Positions 1 to 12,774 of a stretch of DNA of 64,000 nt are shown piece by piece. Source of the stretch: Sphagnum magellanicum (Eukaryota > Streptophyta > Sphagnopsida > Sphagnales > Sphagnaceae); NCBI GenBank assembly GCA_021904315.1, contig CM038910.1, positions 24,066,256 to 24,130,255 on the forward strand, read 5' to 3'. Under the pieces are notes generated by a model. It saw only the letters and a program-made list of their open reading frames with translations. It was not told the DNA's origin and made no database searches. The translations under genes and the position numbers were made by a program. The first letter of the stretch is position 1, and every line of letters begins with the position of its first letter.

Positions 1-377
1 ACATAACCAGTAATAGATGGGTACATCTTAGTATGTACCCATATAATAATGAGTATAATATGTTCAATACACAATTGTGGACCGCTTATGCCTAAAATAT
101 GTATAATACATTTGGAATACCCATAGGGCTACGACTCATTTGGTGACATTTGTAACTAATGGTAGGTAGAGGGGTCTTTTTGGATGAAAATTGTGTTGAA
201 AGCTATCCAAATGAAAGGATGAAAAAATCCATTAGTCACAAGTTAGTCATAGAGTAGTTGCAAGCAAGACCAAATGCAACAAGTAGTTGTAGATATAACC
301 AATAATAGTTACAAATGTCAAATAGTCGCAACTAGTCGCGAATTGGTTAGTTACAAAAACCCAATTTTCTTCTAGTG
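1..377 (+). mobile_element. Right terminal part of a CACTA-like DNA transposon
   Basis: The stretch ends in TTCTTCTAGTG at 367-377, which read from the other strand is CACTAGAAGAA, the canonical start of CACTA (En/Spm) inverted repeats. The preceding 150 bases are rich in short TTGCAAC, GTTAC and AATTG motifs in both orientations, as in CACTA subterminal regions. They resemble the bases just inside the second CACTA-like end at 10252. The left end would lie outside the window and no coding sequence is visible, so this is an inference from terminal sequence only. Confidence 0.4.
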
Positions 378-570
378 TTCAACCTCAAACCTGATACAAT
401 TTCCCCTAGCACCTACCCACTCTCATAATGTTATGACTGCATTCATTGTCATGTTGCCTTCAAACTGATTGTTGTGGGAAATTCTCTGTAATTTCATAGA
501 TATGTGGTAAGGTCAGATCCTTTCCATATGTTTTGGACATGTGGTTCATTGTACCCATTGACTAAACACT

Positions 571-2169
<1,599 letters not shown>

Positions 2170-2559
2170 GTTCTTCTTAGACTTGTCTTCACATGCATAA
2201 ATGGAGAGGCCCATACACAATTTAGTAATGGATCGTGCAATCTCCATTGCCTACACTGTATGAAACAATTTGGAAGTCCGGCTATGTGCATGAGTTTTGC
2301 GTATACACCTACCAAATAGTTTGAACACGCTTCAATAATCTTTGTTCTAGTGTTAGGTTGTAACTACTCTCCAAATTCTAATATATTCTAAATTCTTCAT
2401 GGGGTTAGGGTTTAGGGTTTGAAATCGATGTGTTCGACGCTACCATGAAATAGGGTTTCTGGTGATCTTTTACTACATGCATAGTTTAAAATTAGGTTTG
2501 TATGCTAGTTAATGGTCATGTGCTTATTGAGATAGTTTTAATCCAAACTAATTACACCT
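2170..2559. other. AT-rich spacer, no gene seen
   Basis: No coding or structural element is recognised. A short telomere-type motif (GTTAGGGTTTAGGGTTT) occurs at 2404-2420. Confidence 0.4.
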
Positions 2560-3021
2560 TTGCTGTATTTTGGAAACACTTGGTCACTTGGTAGTCGTCA
2601 CTTCATGAACTCAGCAACCATGCAAGGGAGGAAGAAAACAAATAAGAAGTCCACCCAAAATGTGGTGGATGGGAGAACACTTGGACACCAAAGCAATAGG
2701 AGGAGCACTAGGAATGCTAAAAAACCACATCGTCATGTGGTGGAAGAGGAAGGGTTGTCAACATCAGCAGCATCTAGTGGACATGACATTTTTAATAGTA
2801 GCAACTACAACTCAAAAGGAGAGGAGTCAGAAGGTTCCGAGCTGCCAGTTGCATCTTTAGTTATGAAAGAACAAAATAAGGCACCTAGCAAACGAACCCC
2901 CACACCAAATGTAATGGACCCTTCCCCCCCATTTTCAAATATTGTTTTTGAGGTCCATTTTGATGTCAAGATACTAAAAGTAACAACATTATTGAAGGCA
3001 CAATATCTACAAAATTTGTGA
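2560..3021 (+). CDS. Unrecognised basic, low-complexity ORF, possibly transposon-derived
   Basis: An open frame of 153 codons, with in-frame ATG codons at the 27th and 32nd codons before the most protein-like part. That part has a basic cluster (GRKKTNKKS, RRSTRNAKKPHRH) followed by a serine- and acid-rich stretch and a proline-rich end (SKRTPTPNVMDPSPPF). This composition is common in the disordered N-termini of plant CACTA-associated proteins, and a Transposase_24-type domain lies downstream at about 7 kb, but continuity cannot be shown. No catalytic motif is visible. Confidence 0.25.
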   Translation: MLYFGNTWSLGSRHFMNSATMQGRKKTNKKSTQNVVDGRTLGHQSNRRSTRNAKKPHRHVVEEEGLSTSAASSGHDIFNSSNYNSKGEESEGSELPVASLVMKEQNKAPSKRTPTPNVMDPSPPFSNIVFEVHFDVKILKVTTLLKAQYLQNL

Positions 3022-3171
3022 CTAGTCTATGAGCCTTACTAGTTCGTATTGAGTTGAAGTTTATTCTAACAAATGAAATTGAAGAAGAATAAAAACATGT
3101 AGGCAAGATCTACAACAAAACAAACAAATAAATTCTGGTAAACTGTTAACAAACATAAAAAGACTCCCCCC

Positions 3172-3720
3172 CTAGGCTTTGTGTCTCGGCCTAACTCTGT
3201 GCCCCGAGCTCCCTCCTTCTGTGTCTACTTTGTGTTTTTTTTTTGGTAATTTGGTACTATGTGATTTTGTGTCTTTTGCTGCAATTTTGGTGTCTGATTT
3301 TGTGTGTGTGTTTTGTTGCCTGCGATATGCTATGTGGTTGTGTGTGTTTTTTCTTGCAATTTTGTTGTGATTTAAATTGTCATTTTTGTTGTAATCTAGT
3401 ATGTGATTTTTTTGTTGTTTTTTGTTGTAATCCGGATTGCAATTTTGTGCTTTTGCGTGCGTAGTTCTATAGTTTTTTTTGTAGCATGGTATGTGATTTT
3501 TTTGTTTTCTGGTGTGCAATTTTGTGTTTTTCTACAATTCAGTGTGTGTTATTTTTTGTTTTTTTGTTACAATTTCATGTGTGAATTTTTGTTTTTTCCA
3601 ACAATCCAATCTTCCAAATGTCATGTTTTTGCTACAGTAGTGTATTGTTTCCTTACAGATTCCTTAAAGATTTTCAAAATTTTTTTTTCTAGTTGTTTTT
3701 TGACAGATGGATTATTTTGT
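3172..3720. repeat. Degenerate T/G-rich tandem repeat
   Basis: Imperfect units of roughly 35-50 bp built from TTTTTGTTG, TGTGATTTTGTGT and GCAATTTTG recur across the stretch. Both strands show open frames of low complexity caused by this composition. No gene is supported. Confidence 0.5.
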
Positions 3721-5349
3721 TAATGATCATATCAACCACTTTCTTCCTTATCATCTATGGACTTGGTACACACCTATTTTGCATTCACCATCATCTTTGA
3801 TATAGCACAAACAGAGACAAACAAAACTTTCTTCTCTTCTTTCTCTTCTGACATCATTTCTAAACTAAATGCTACATTTTTTCCCCCTCCAAGATTCCTC
3901 AAGAAGCAGTGACATTGCATCTGATTACTATAGATGTATTATTGTCAAGATTGTTTTCCAACTACGCAAGCCACACTATAAAGAGATGTGATGCTTTGTG
4001 AGTTTTTGTGCCTCAAGAATGTGAAGAAGTTCAATTACCAAACTAGAATTATATCCCTGATGAGTTTGTATATCACTTTTTTCTTTAGGGATTGGGTGCT
4101 TGTCTTACTGGTCCAAATGCCTCGTTTATTACAGGAGAATTTATATGTGCTTATTGGCTCTTAAACATCACATTAGAGATAACCATTCATAGAACATCTA
4201 GTATTGTCTTGTGGGTTTACATGTTACATCACAAAATCACCTAGTTTTAGGGGACCAAGTTTTCCAAAATAGTCACACATGGGAGAGATCAAAAGACAAG
4301 AACTTGGATGAGAAACATACATTGAAAAAAATTGGAGAAAGCTTTGAAGATAATGCATGTACTGCAGAGATTGTGAGTGTTTCTTGGGGCTTGAGAATTT
4401 AGAAAAATCAAGTCAGAAATGTGCAGCCATTGTTTGAAGTTTTGGTGGAGGATTTGTAGTACCAAAGCACATGGTTCCAATCACAGCAATCCCACCTTTC
4501 ACACTTTGCATTCACCCGCCTTTTTTCTTATATTCAGGCCCTTACATCACCACCACCTTTGATCACCTGCCTACTAGAGCAAGTTCTGTATATAGAAATT
4601 GCCAAAGAGGTATATGACTCATGTCTTGATAATATTTGTTATAGGTTGTGTACCTTAACTCCTTTGAGAGACCATTCTATAGTTAAGCACATCTTAAATG
4701 TTGGGAATGTTCTTGGTTTTTTTGTTTGATTTGTCTGTTGTCATGTTTCAATTTTCTAGTATCTTATGGCACTCCTATCACATGAAAGTTCTCTTGTGTA
4801 CTATACCATGCTGGAGTGCCTATCTGTAGTCTTTGAAAGTATTCTTGGATCTTGTTGATGGGGTTCATGTTTTTCTCTCCTCTATGTTGTTATTTATATT
4901 GTTCTTCTCTGGTGTTAAGTTTTCCAACCTTTAATGGGCCTTTTAGGGAGAAGACAGAGTACTAGTTTGTTTGTAATCTCAGAGTTAAGCAATACTTTTT
5001 TTAGGATTCCTTATTGCTTGTGAACAGTCCTCCTGCAAAATGGGGGATTTCTTGATTTCCTTTATCAAGATTGGAGATTTTTGCTTGAGCTGGAAATAGT
5101 TTTTTTAAATTCAGAGCTTGCAAAGTCTATCACTATTCTTGGAAATTATTGCCTTTATCCAGAGTGTCTCAAGCTTTCAGTTAAGATCCATATTTGTGCC
5201 CTTTTTGTTCATCAAATTATTATTTTTTGTATCAGGTTTTCTTTCATGTCCATAAATAATCTTATAAATCTCCATGATTTCGATAATGCAAATATGAAAT
5301 GGTTTTCTTTCAAGAATTTGCTGATCATGCTCACTTCTGTAATTTGTAA
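3721..5349. other. No confirmed gene; possible 5' part of the decayed element below
   Basis: Only short ORFs are present (for example 4211-4402 and 5081-5353). None matches a family I can name. A plus-strand stretch near 4550-4690 reads as protein-like but is interrupted. It may be an eroded upstream portion of the GIY-YIG-bearing element at 5350. Confidence 0.3.
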
Positions 5350-5680
5350 TTAAAGTTTCTCAATAGGCTTAGAAGGTTAACGCAAAAGCACCTCAAACTT
5401 GTTGCCAAAATTTGTTCTGTTTCATATAGAGGTGTAATCTATGTAATCCATAACATTGGTTCTAGTAAAGTGTTATATGTTGGTCAAACCTATAGCTTAG
5501 TCTCTGCAAGATCCTAAGAGCATGTAACAGAAGCCCAAATATTGGAAAAGCTCACCAATTCTGTTTTTGATTTAAAACTCTTCGTATGTGCCTAAATCAA
5601 AGAAGTTTTTTGTTCCTTTAGTATCTTTGCTAATGAAAAATGTGGGAGATTTATGGATTCAAATGGGAAAATTGAATGTT
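5350..5680 (+). pseudogene. GIY-YIG endonuclease domain relic, Penelope-like element type
   Basis: In one plus-strand frame, open from 5350, the translation gives the two halves of a GIY-YIG nuclease: RGVIYVI (5428-5448), then KVLYVGQT (5467-5490), then AR followed by EHV (5506-5526). This matches the family spacing GIY ... YxGQT ... R..EH. An in-frame TAA (5515-5517) sits between the Arg-bearing segment and the Glu-His, and another TAA lies at 5593-5595, so it is broken. GIY-YIG domains in plant nuclear DNA occur in the SLX1 resolvase and as the endonuclease of Penelope-like retroelements. The charged lead-in (NRLRRLTQKHLKLVAK), the multicopy-like decay and the Penelope-type RT relic at 38 kb favour the latter. 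Downstream sequence to about 6.1 kb looks partly protein-like but has shifted frames. Confidence 0.6.
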
Positions 5681-6350
5681 AAAGGTTCAATCTTACTGCT
5701 ATAACAATAGGAAGAAATGGATGATTGTCCTTCATTTTGTGTTTTCTGGATCCTATGACTTAGAAAGAAGGTTATGTAGCCGAGTTTGTAAAACAAGTCT
5801 TATGTTATGGAGAAAAGGTCCTAAGAAGGTCCTAAACTTTCTGTTGTGCATCCCAAAAGGTTCGGAAGTCCAAAGTCAATCCCTTGTTGTTGGTTGTGCT
5901 TCGTTATCTCTTCATGTGCCCTTCTTCTATAGAAAGATCCTATTTGTCATGATTCATCACTGGATTACCTTAGTGATCCATATGTTCTTTCCATAGAACT
6001 TTTGGATGGATACAAAAGAAAATTGGATTTTCTCTATAAAGTTATACCTCATGGGAAGGTGTTTTCTGAATTTCTTACCAAATATTTCGTTGGTTGTTTT
6101 CAATGTCATCAGTATTTATATGCATGCCTTTGATATATAGCCTTATTTGTGTGATTAGGTTTGTTCATGATTGATAAGTTTGCTATATGAATCTCTGTTT
6201 TTTTTGGATTTACATGTTTCATGTTAACAATATATGACTAGACTATATGTTTTGCTAGCTTCTACCCATTCCCTATGTCTAACGTGTTGTGTGTGTGCTT
6301 GAGAAAAAAAAGCAACATCAAAGAAAGCTCGGGTTGAAACCCCACCACAA
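5681..6350. other. Frame-broken, partly coding-like sequence after the GIY-YIG relic
   Basis: Open frames switch several times (for example 5676-5996). No domain could be named. It may be the continuation of the element above. Confidence 0.25.
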
Positions 6351-6356
6351 GTCGAT

Positions 6357-6668
6357 ATGGTGAATGCCACTGGGTTACAAAAGAACACATTAGTAGCAAT
6401 ACAAAGTGGCAAGCATGGTGGTGACTTTGCAAGGTGCAATAAGCAGGCATGTGTACATGGTGTTGCAAGTTCAGAATGCACATGGATTGCTAGACAATGT
6501 GGGCACACAAGACAGTGGAGTTCTTGCCAAGTGTCACAATGTCCTAATTGGAAGGTAAGATTGAGCCCTGGGCACAAGGGACTTGCAAACTGTTGTGCCC
6601 CTTGTGGAAGGGCTAGAATCAACATGTGTGAATCAAAATGGGGTGAAGGAGGGGGTGTATGTGATTAG
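6357..6668 (+). CDS. Cysteine-rich ORF of unknown function, upstream of the CACTA ORF
   Basis: The 103-codon frame contains ten or more cysteines (CNKQACVHG, CTWIARQCGH, CQVSQCP, NCCAPCGRARINMC) but not in a spacing I can assign to a known zinc-binding family. It follows a short frame reading KARVETPPQVD and lies 0.3 kb before the Transposase_24-like region, so it is probably part of the same mobile element, perhaps read in the wrong frame. No catalytic residues are evident. Confidence 0.25.
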   Translation: MVNATGLQKNTLVAIQSGKHGGDFARCNKQACVHGVASSECTWIARQCGHTRQWSSCQVSQCPNWKVRLSPGHKGLANCCAPCGRARINMCESKWGEGGGVCD

Positions 6669-6959
6669 GGGCTATGTCAAAGGGTGCAACCACATTCACC
6701 AATGGGCGGGCAAGTAGTAGAAGCCCAAATGGGGCAACACCCAAAAACACAAGCACCAAACATGGCCTTGGACAATGAAATAAAAGTAGATGCCCAGCTC
6801 AAGGTTTTGCTGAAAGTCGTATGTAACAACGGGCTTCAAAGCGAACTATAGAATTTGAAGCTACAGAACGAAGGGAGAAAGGCTTGCCACCCCATAAGGT
6901 GCAAGTGACAAGGCATGGCAAATTTGATGGTGCATGTGAAGGGAAGGATGCATGAGATG

Positions 6960-9091
6960 GTGCGATTAGGTCGCTAGCACCTCGGATTTTGAACATGGTA
7001 GTGGTTACAGTTACAGAATAGGACCCTATAGACATGCCTAGACTCTGTTTGTAATTGGATGGGAAATTTGAATACCTAGATGGTGAATTAAGTGTTGCTG
7101 GTTTTAGGGATTGTGTAAGGCGATTTATGGAAGGAGAAAGAGCACGTTTAAAAAGAAGGTATGCACATAAAGGTGCCAAAGCCTACCCACTTGGAGTGGA
7201 CCAAGAACAATGGGACAAACTAGTGATATATTGGCAACAACGTGACACCAAGACTAAGAGTGAACACATGGTTGATGCAAGAGGGGCAGTTGCAAATGTA
7301 AGCCACCTTGGGTGTGGTGGTAAGGCAGCTATAGAAGTAAAATTGGCAAGTTAACCCTAAAACCCTGATCCTTTGTGATGGCCAAATGAAAACTACAAAA
7401 TGTTGAAGTTATTATGCATTCACATGCCACATACAACGTGGAGCACTAAATGATGTCTAAAATGGGTGAATGCAGAAATCCAAGCATCGTCAAAGCCCAT
7501 CAATATCTGAGATGGCTGTTGTGGGACATGATTCTAGTGGCACACTTGGGTATTTAGTGAGTTTTCCTAGCTATTTCATCTTTATTTTTGCCTTCATGAG
7601 TTTGATAGTAATTAATAAGTGGAATACTTATGTTGGATTTATAAGGATCTTTTGATGGGTTTATTGTGCAGACATCACAATCTCCCAATTTGTTTTCTCA
7701 AATGATTACCATTGAAAGGAAGCTGCTAGAGATGAGTGGCCAAGTCTCCCAAGTTCTTGAAGGGATGGATAAATTAAATGCTAAGGTAGAAAGTTTCATG
7801 CAACAATTGCTAGCATGTCGAAAAGATGGTGTGAATGTGAGAAACCCAAAAACTGTTGTAGCCATCGTAAACATTGAAGAGGTAGATGTTACTGCAAGGA
7901 CTAGATCCCCTGAGATTCTTGGTGTTGCAAAGAGCTTGCATGAGGTTCTCCATTCAGATTTTGATGGACGAGGGTCAGGCACAACAGTGGTTGAAAGTGC
8001 CACTTTATCCACACAATTAGCTCCAAAAGCCCATCATATGTCTACAGGAAAAGGGGTGGGCCAACAAATAGATGGTGTTGTCCCTTCACATGTCCCCAAC
8101 TATGTGCTAATAGGAGAGGATATGGGGCAGAATCCTAATATGTTAGGGAAGGACATTCAAGTTGGAGTAGTTTGCAAAGGCGGTGATTGTGTAGATGGGA
8201 GCAACCACCAACACCCACCGTCGAAGGTACGATTTAAATGCCCAACATGACCAACACATTAAAGTTAGAATCTACACAATGCTATGGATTGTTCAATTGT
8301 GGGAATAATCTTGCACTTTTCATCAAATGTGGCATATGTGTGGGATGTTGGAAATTACACCAACTACATGGCTAAAATAGGACATAAGTTAGATTGTGGA
8401 AGCTAGATTTGTTGTTCTTTTTATTACAATCTAAAGATTAAGAACATACCCACATTGTTTGGGGTCTAGGTACATACAAGCATGAAGGAAATCATTGACA
8501 TGGTTTCACATTTGTATTCATTGATGGATTTGATGTGGCAGAAAGTGTAAAAAAAGGCGGCAATTATGCTAGCACCTAAAAGAGGTGTGAGCAGTCGGCT
8601 ACGTTCTAATATTGGTGCAAGGGTGGGGAATGTAGGAGGGAAGGCATGGTAATAAGTAAGTTAATACCAACATGCTCTTGAGTTTATATAGTTCATAACT
8701 AGGGAACAAAAATGCCATGTTTGACACATTGTTGTAACAAAAATTGATTCCATTTTCCTAAATTGGTTGCTCATGGTAAATTGAATGAAGGTTTTTTATC
8801 GACGTTGATGTGCAATTTAAAGTAGGGGAAATAATTGTCTTATGTAACCTTGATGTTAAGGTTGTAGCAAAGGGGCTGATAACATGTGTTGGAGGACAAG
8901 GATGTGTCCACCATGGGGTGCCAATCAAGGAGTCATGGTTCCAAGTCCAGTTAGGTGAAATTGTGGTAGGTAAAGGTAACACCCCGTTGTTGGTGCCAAA
9001 TGAAAATGGTGATCCCCCACAATGTGTATTAAAGGATGTAATAGATTCAAGCACTGTATGGGAAGGTTGTTTAATGCGAAAACATGCTTAA
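6960..9091 (+). mobile_element. CACTA (En/Spm)-like element: Transposase_24-type protein, frame-broken
   Basis: Three collinear plus-strand blocks look like one plant CACTA-associated protein. Block 1 (about 6960-7354) has LDGKFEYLDGELS, FRDCVRRFMEGERARLKRRY and GVDQEQWDKLVIYW, then a Ser/Lys-rich segment and VSHLGCGGKA: the pattern of the plant transposase (Ptta/En/Spm, Transposase_24) domain. Block 2 (7666-8250) begins with a predicted coiled coil (MSGQVSQVLEGMDKLNAKVE). Block 3 (about 8764-9091) resembles the C-terminal domain usual in such proteins (V..KG.I.CVGG...HHG, then LLVPNENGDPP). The blocks are separated by stops and shifts, so the gene is dead or heavily spliced. The catalytic TNP2-type transposase is not visible. 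The right terminus at 10252 probably closes the same element. Confidence 0.55.
7666..8250 (+). CDS. Coiled-coil middle segment of the CACTA-associated protein
   Basis: This is the longest intact block of the transposon protein (194 codons). A heptad-like N-terminus (residues about 10-45, ITIERKLLEMSGQVSQVLEG onwards) predicts a coiled coil for oligomerisation. The rest is a low-complexity linker with many Gly, Val and Ser. It follows the Transposase_24-like block after about 310 bp and precedes the C-terminal block. The function of these accessory proteins is not established. DNA binding at the element ends is the usual suggestion for the family. Confidence 0.4.
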   Translation: MQTSQSPNLFSQMITIERKLLEMSGQVSQVLEGMDKLNAKVESFMQQLLACRKDGVNVRNPKTVVAIVNIEEVDVTARTRSPEILGVAKSLHEVLHSDFDGRGSGTTVVESATLSTQLAPKAHHMSTGKGVGQQIDGVVPSHVPNYVLIGEDMGQNPNMLGKDIQVGVVCKGGDCVDGSNHQHPPSKVRFKCPT

Positions 9092-10252
9092 GTTAGGGGC
9101 ATTATAGGTCGGGAGCCAGTTGATTTTTGAATCCTAAAACCCTAATGAGTAGTTATGGCCTTTTTTGGGTGTCAATGATATTTTAGACATTGTGTGGTTT
9201 AATAAACCTGATAGCATGATGGACTCCTGGTTGTTGTAATTGGAACAATGGCCATTAAACCCCATTGGATGGAATTTCAATGTTATCACAAAGGGTAATT
9301 TGTTGGTTAAGTAATTGCAGATTTTTACATGCAAAATTGCAAGTTGCAGATCAATGTGTGTAATATTTATTGGTTGATTTTTCAACACTAAGGGAGTATA
9401 ATAGAAAAGTGATATGTATAATGTACATTAGTTAAAGTAGGTGTAGGTGTGTAAGGAACCCCAATATGGGTAAGGCAATGGTTAATGCTACTAATCTAGT
9501 TGCACATGTAACTATAGTTGCACACCTTAACCTTAAAACTAACAATGACAAAAGTTGCATGCCATGGGCCAGTAGTTGCATTTGTAATTAAATCAAACAG
9601 TTGTTGTGTTGCCATGTGGCACGCTATAAACGGTATTATAAAAACCCTAAATGCTAACACTAACCCTAACCCTAACACCTATAAAGTAGGACCATGTGAC
9701 ACATGGCGATTTAAGCTCTCAAAATACTAGTTGCATTTGCAATTACATTGTGCGGTCACTAGGTTGCCATATGGCATGATCCTGATAATTCAATGGGTGT
9801 TAAACCCTATAACCCTAACCCTAATCTTCCCCACGTGTATAATGACATAGCATGGTTGATCAAGCTTTAAACCCAACACGTGTCCCCACCCCAACGGTTA
9901 CGACTTGGACGATCTAGATTAATTAAAGTAATTCTTAAAACTAAATATTTAATTACAAAATAAAAGTACACGTGTTTGCATACAATTGGGTTAGCTAATT
10001 AACATGTAATGCAATGGGAACGCAACCCCTATAGTTGCATGCAGTTGCACTTACAATTGTTAGTCTAAAATATGGGTGGATGAAACTATATAACCCAACC
10101 GTATGTACTTGTCATATACGGATTATCAGATGCAACTATAATTTTTCTACAATTTGTCTTAGGCAATTGGGCTAATTTTTAGTTACAAGTGTCGATTGCA
10201 ACTGAAAACCAATTATATAAGACAATTACAAAATGGTATTTTTCTAGTAGTG
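9092..10252 (+). mobile_element. CACTA-like 3' subterminal region and right terminus
   Basis: There is no ORF of note. The stretch is rich in GTTGCA, TTGCAAC and AATTG motifs and holds two short interstitial telomere-type arrays (CCCTAA repeats at 9643-9675 and 9802-9823). It ends TTTTTCTAGTAGTG at 10239-10252, whose reverse complement CACTACTAGAAAAA is a textbook CACTA terminus. The partner left terminus was not found in the window. Confidence 0.5.
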
Positions 10253-10328
10253 TATTAGGGCATCAAATTCTCGTGTCCCAGGATTACATGTACATCAGGA
10301 AAACACATAATTTTCCACTTATTAGCTT

Positions 10329-11021
10329 ATGAAGTGCCAACTTCAAATGTGTGAAATGGCGCAAAAACTTGTGAATACACTGTTATTTTGTTTTCAAGAT
10401 TTGAAGCTAAGCACCAGGGACATAATTGCAGTACTAAAGGATACCCTGAACACTACATCATGTTCTTTATTAATCCCTAATCCACATGCTATAGGGGTCC
10501 CATTTAACACCTTGGAGGGACACTCGATTGGCTCACGTGTTACAGATGGCGTTTGTAATTTGGTCACTAGTTCTAACATGGCTAAACTAATGGGCTCTCT
10601 TATTTCTGGTTCTACAATCACATATCAGAAAGGAGCTAAAAACACCTCATTTGTGGATTTGTTACTCAGTAAAGGCGTTGTGGATAACCATTCTTTCCAT
10701 AAAGACTTTCATTCCTTTTTTAAGGTGGTGCCTAGTGAGAGAACTTCCATTGCCATCAGAGTTACCATTGTTGACAATATTGAGTCAACAATCGAGGTGG
10801 GAGGACATACACCCAAAGTGGTACTTCTTGATACAAGTGCCCAACCAGTGATTCTTGGAGTTCAATTTGCTAAAAAGATGGGCATGTTCGACTCCAAACT
10901 ACAAAAATCTATGTGGCAAATTCGCATTGTTAATGGGAGCATGGAAGAGGTACTTGGGGAGAGCTCGGATTTGATTGCACTTAACTTCAATGAAGGTACA
11001 GATCAAGAGCTTTGCTTATAG
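10329..11021 (+). pseudogene. gag/protease segment of the + strand gypsy element
   Basis: This 230-codon open frame ends in a retroviral-type aspartic protease. The flap-proximal stretch KVVLLDTSAQPVILG carries the catalytic D-T/S-A triad (DTSA, Asp at 10830), followed by a hydrophobic helix and a second strand (QIRIVNGS). The first 150 residues are a gag-like or linker region with no zinc knuckle visible. It is the best preserved part of the element. The frame stops at 11021, where a C-terminal extension of the same protein (NATSYDVFIGQEA) continues beyond the TAG. Confidence 0.6.
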
Positions 11022-11469
11022 GTCAGATGTTTAGTCACCAATGCCACCAGTTATGATGTGTTCATTGGGCAAGAGGCCTGTTTTCACCAAGTTTCACAAT
11101 TGACAACTAGTTCGAGCATGTGTACTACTGAGTGGATTGGGAGATTGATGGCCACCACCTAGGATACATACCCTTCGATTTACATGAGAACCATAGTCCT
11201 ATGGCTCACCATTGTATGTTCAAGGAAACACACACTATTTCTTACATCCAACAAACTAGCCACGAGTGGATAGAGGGAGATGAAGAGGAGACAACTTACG
11301 CCCAAGCTATTGAAAGCTTGAGGGTGGTTCCTATTGACATTCAACATAGAATAGAGGTTTTATAGAGGTTCAAAGTAGCCCATAAACCTTTGGTCAAAGC
11401 TCTGTCTAGTTTTGAAAACATGGAGAGCCATGCGAATCAATTAAGCTAGTACTTTGTCAGCTAATCACC

Positions 11470-12445
11470 TGGATACCACTTAAGGAAAGGATTACATTAC
11501 TAGAGCTCTTTGGTGGTATTGGTACAACTCTTAAAGCCCTACTATAGTCAAGGATGGTGGTTCAGAAGTATTTCTACATAGACATTGATCCTATTGCAAA
11601 ACAAGTGGCGGCATCGAGAATGATGGAGTTCATAACCAGATTTTCACAACAGTTTGTAACCACCACATGGAAGGTTAGTTTCATTTTTTTGCCCTCTAAC
11701 ATACAACTAATTCAAAAGAAGCATATGGAATTACTTGGCCTCGTGGACCTCATCATTTCAGGTTAGGAATGTCAAGGATTTTTAACGGCTAGATTTGGAG
11801 AAGGCTAGAGTGACATAAGATCTAGTCTTTTCATAGACATGGTACGATTGATCACCTAGGCTCAATCCATTTTTCCTACGTTTGGTTATGTAATTAAGAA
11901 CACCCCTTCTCAGCTTGATAAGAGGGAGAAATTCTAAGAACACTACACGCGAGTTAAGCATTACTTTAGAAAGCCACTCTTATTCACTATGGCACAATGC
12001 GATTCTTATGCACATCGACTACGCAACTAGTGGACCAACCTTGCACCATTTTCAATTTTATAGTTGGCTCTGAGATACACCATTAGAGACCTGAACCTAC
12101 ATGTTTCTCACATATTAGATGATCAGAGCTCTTGCCAACCAGTTATAAGGCAAAAGAAACCTCCTTGGTTTCATGTGAACACAATAGGAAAACCAACATG
12201 TGTTTGGCCCACCTTTGTCTCCTTCCTAGGAGCACACGCCTTTTAAGAAGATGGACCAAGCTTAATGTATTGTCATGTTTTAGCCACTTGAAATGAACTA
12301 AGCCCAGAAGAAAAAAAAGGGCTATGGGGTTCCAGACTAGCATTACTAGTCACACCAAGGTGACTAGATTGGAGCATAACGCTCTACTAAAGAGAGGCAT
12401 GGACCTAAATTCCCTTACATGGTTGTTGGTAACCTATGTATTCTT
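11470..12445 (+). pseudogene. Cytosine-C5 DNA methyltransferase-like domain inside the gypsy pol
   Basis: One plus-strand frame, broken mainly by TAG stops, shows the m5C methyltransferase motifs in canonical order: motif I LLELFGGIGTTLKALL (about 11498-11545), motif II YFYIDIDPIAKQVAASRM (11569-11622), motif IV DLIISG then ECQGF (11746-11784, retaining the cysteine but with Glu for the usual Pro), motif V-like SSLFIDMVRLI, motif VI as KNT where ENV/ENT is expected, motif VIII-like SYAHRLRN then WTNL (12007-12039), and a motif IX/X-like MGFQTSITSHTKVTRLEHN (12324-12380). The domain lies between protease and RT. In the family it would methylate cytosine in DNA with S-adenosylmethionine; here it cannot, being riddled with stops. 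Assignment is by motif order, not by alignment. Confidence 0.68.
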
Positions 12446-12774
12446 TCAAATGTACACAACACTAACACTAATTCAATTAGCTTGTAGTTCTTGCGATGTG
12501 ACTACATGGCACCCCAACTAAATACACTTGCCTATCTTCAACACTCTACACTTCACTCTTAGTGTTGGGGGGGAGGAGGTACCATGTAATTTGACTTAAG
12601 TTGTTTCTGATACACTTGGAGGTACATAAGTTTCTAGATAAACAATTACAACCTTATACGAATTTACATAGTTGGATAGTGGAAAACCCAATACACTAGG
12701 CTCTTCAAACACACTTTCCAACTCCATTTCATGTGTTTCCAACTACCCTTTCGTTATGGAAAACCAACTCACCA

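Noticed and set aside
3172-3723. ORFs in the T/G-rich repeat on both strands
   Set aside because: Low-complexity Cys/Phe/Leu or Lys/His/Asn sequence arising from the repeat; no domain.
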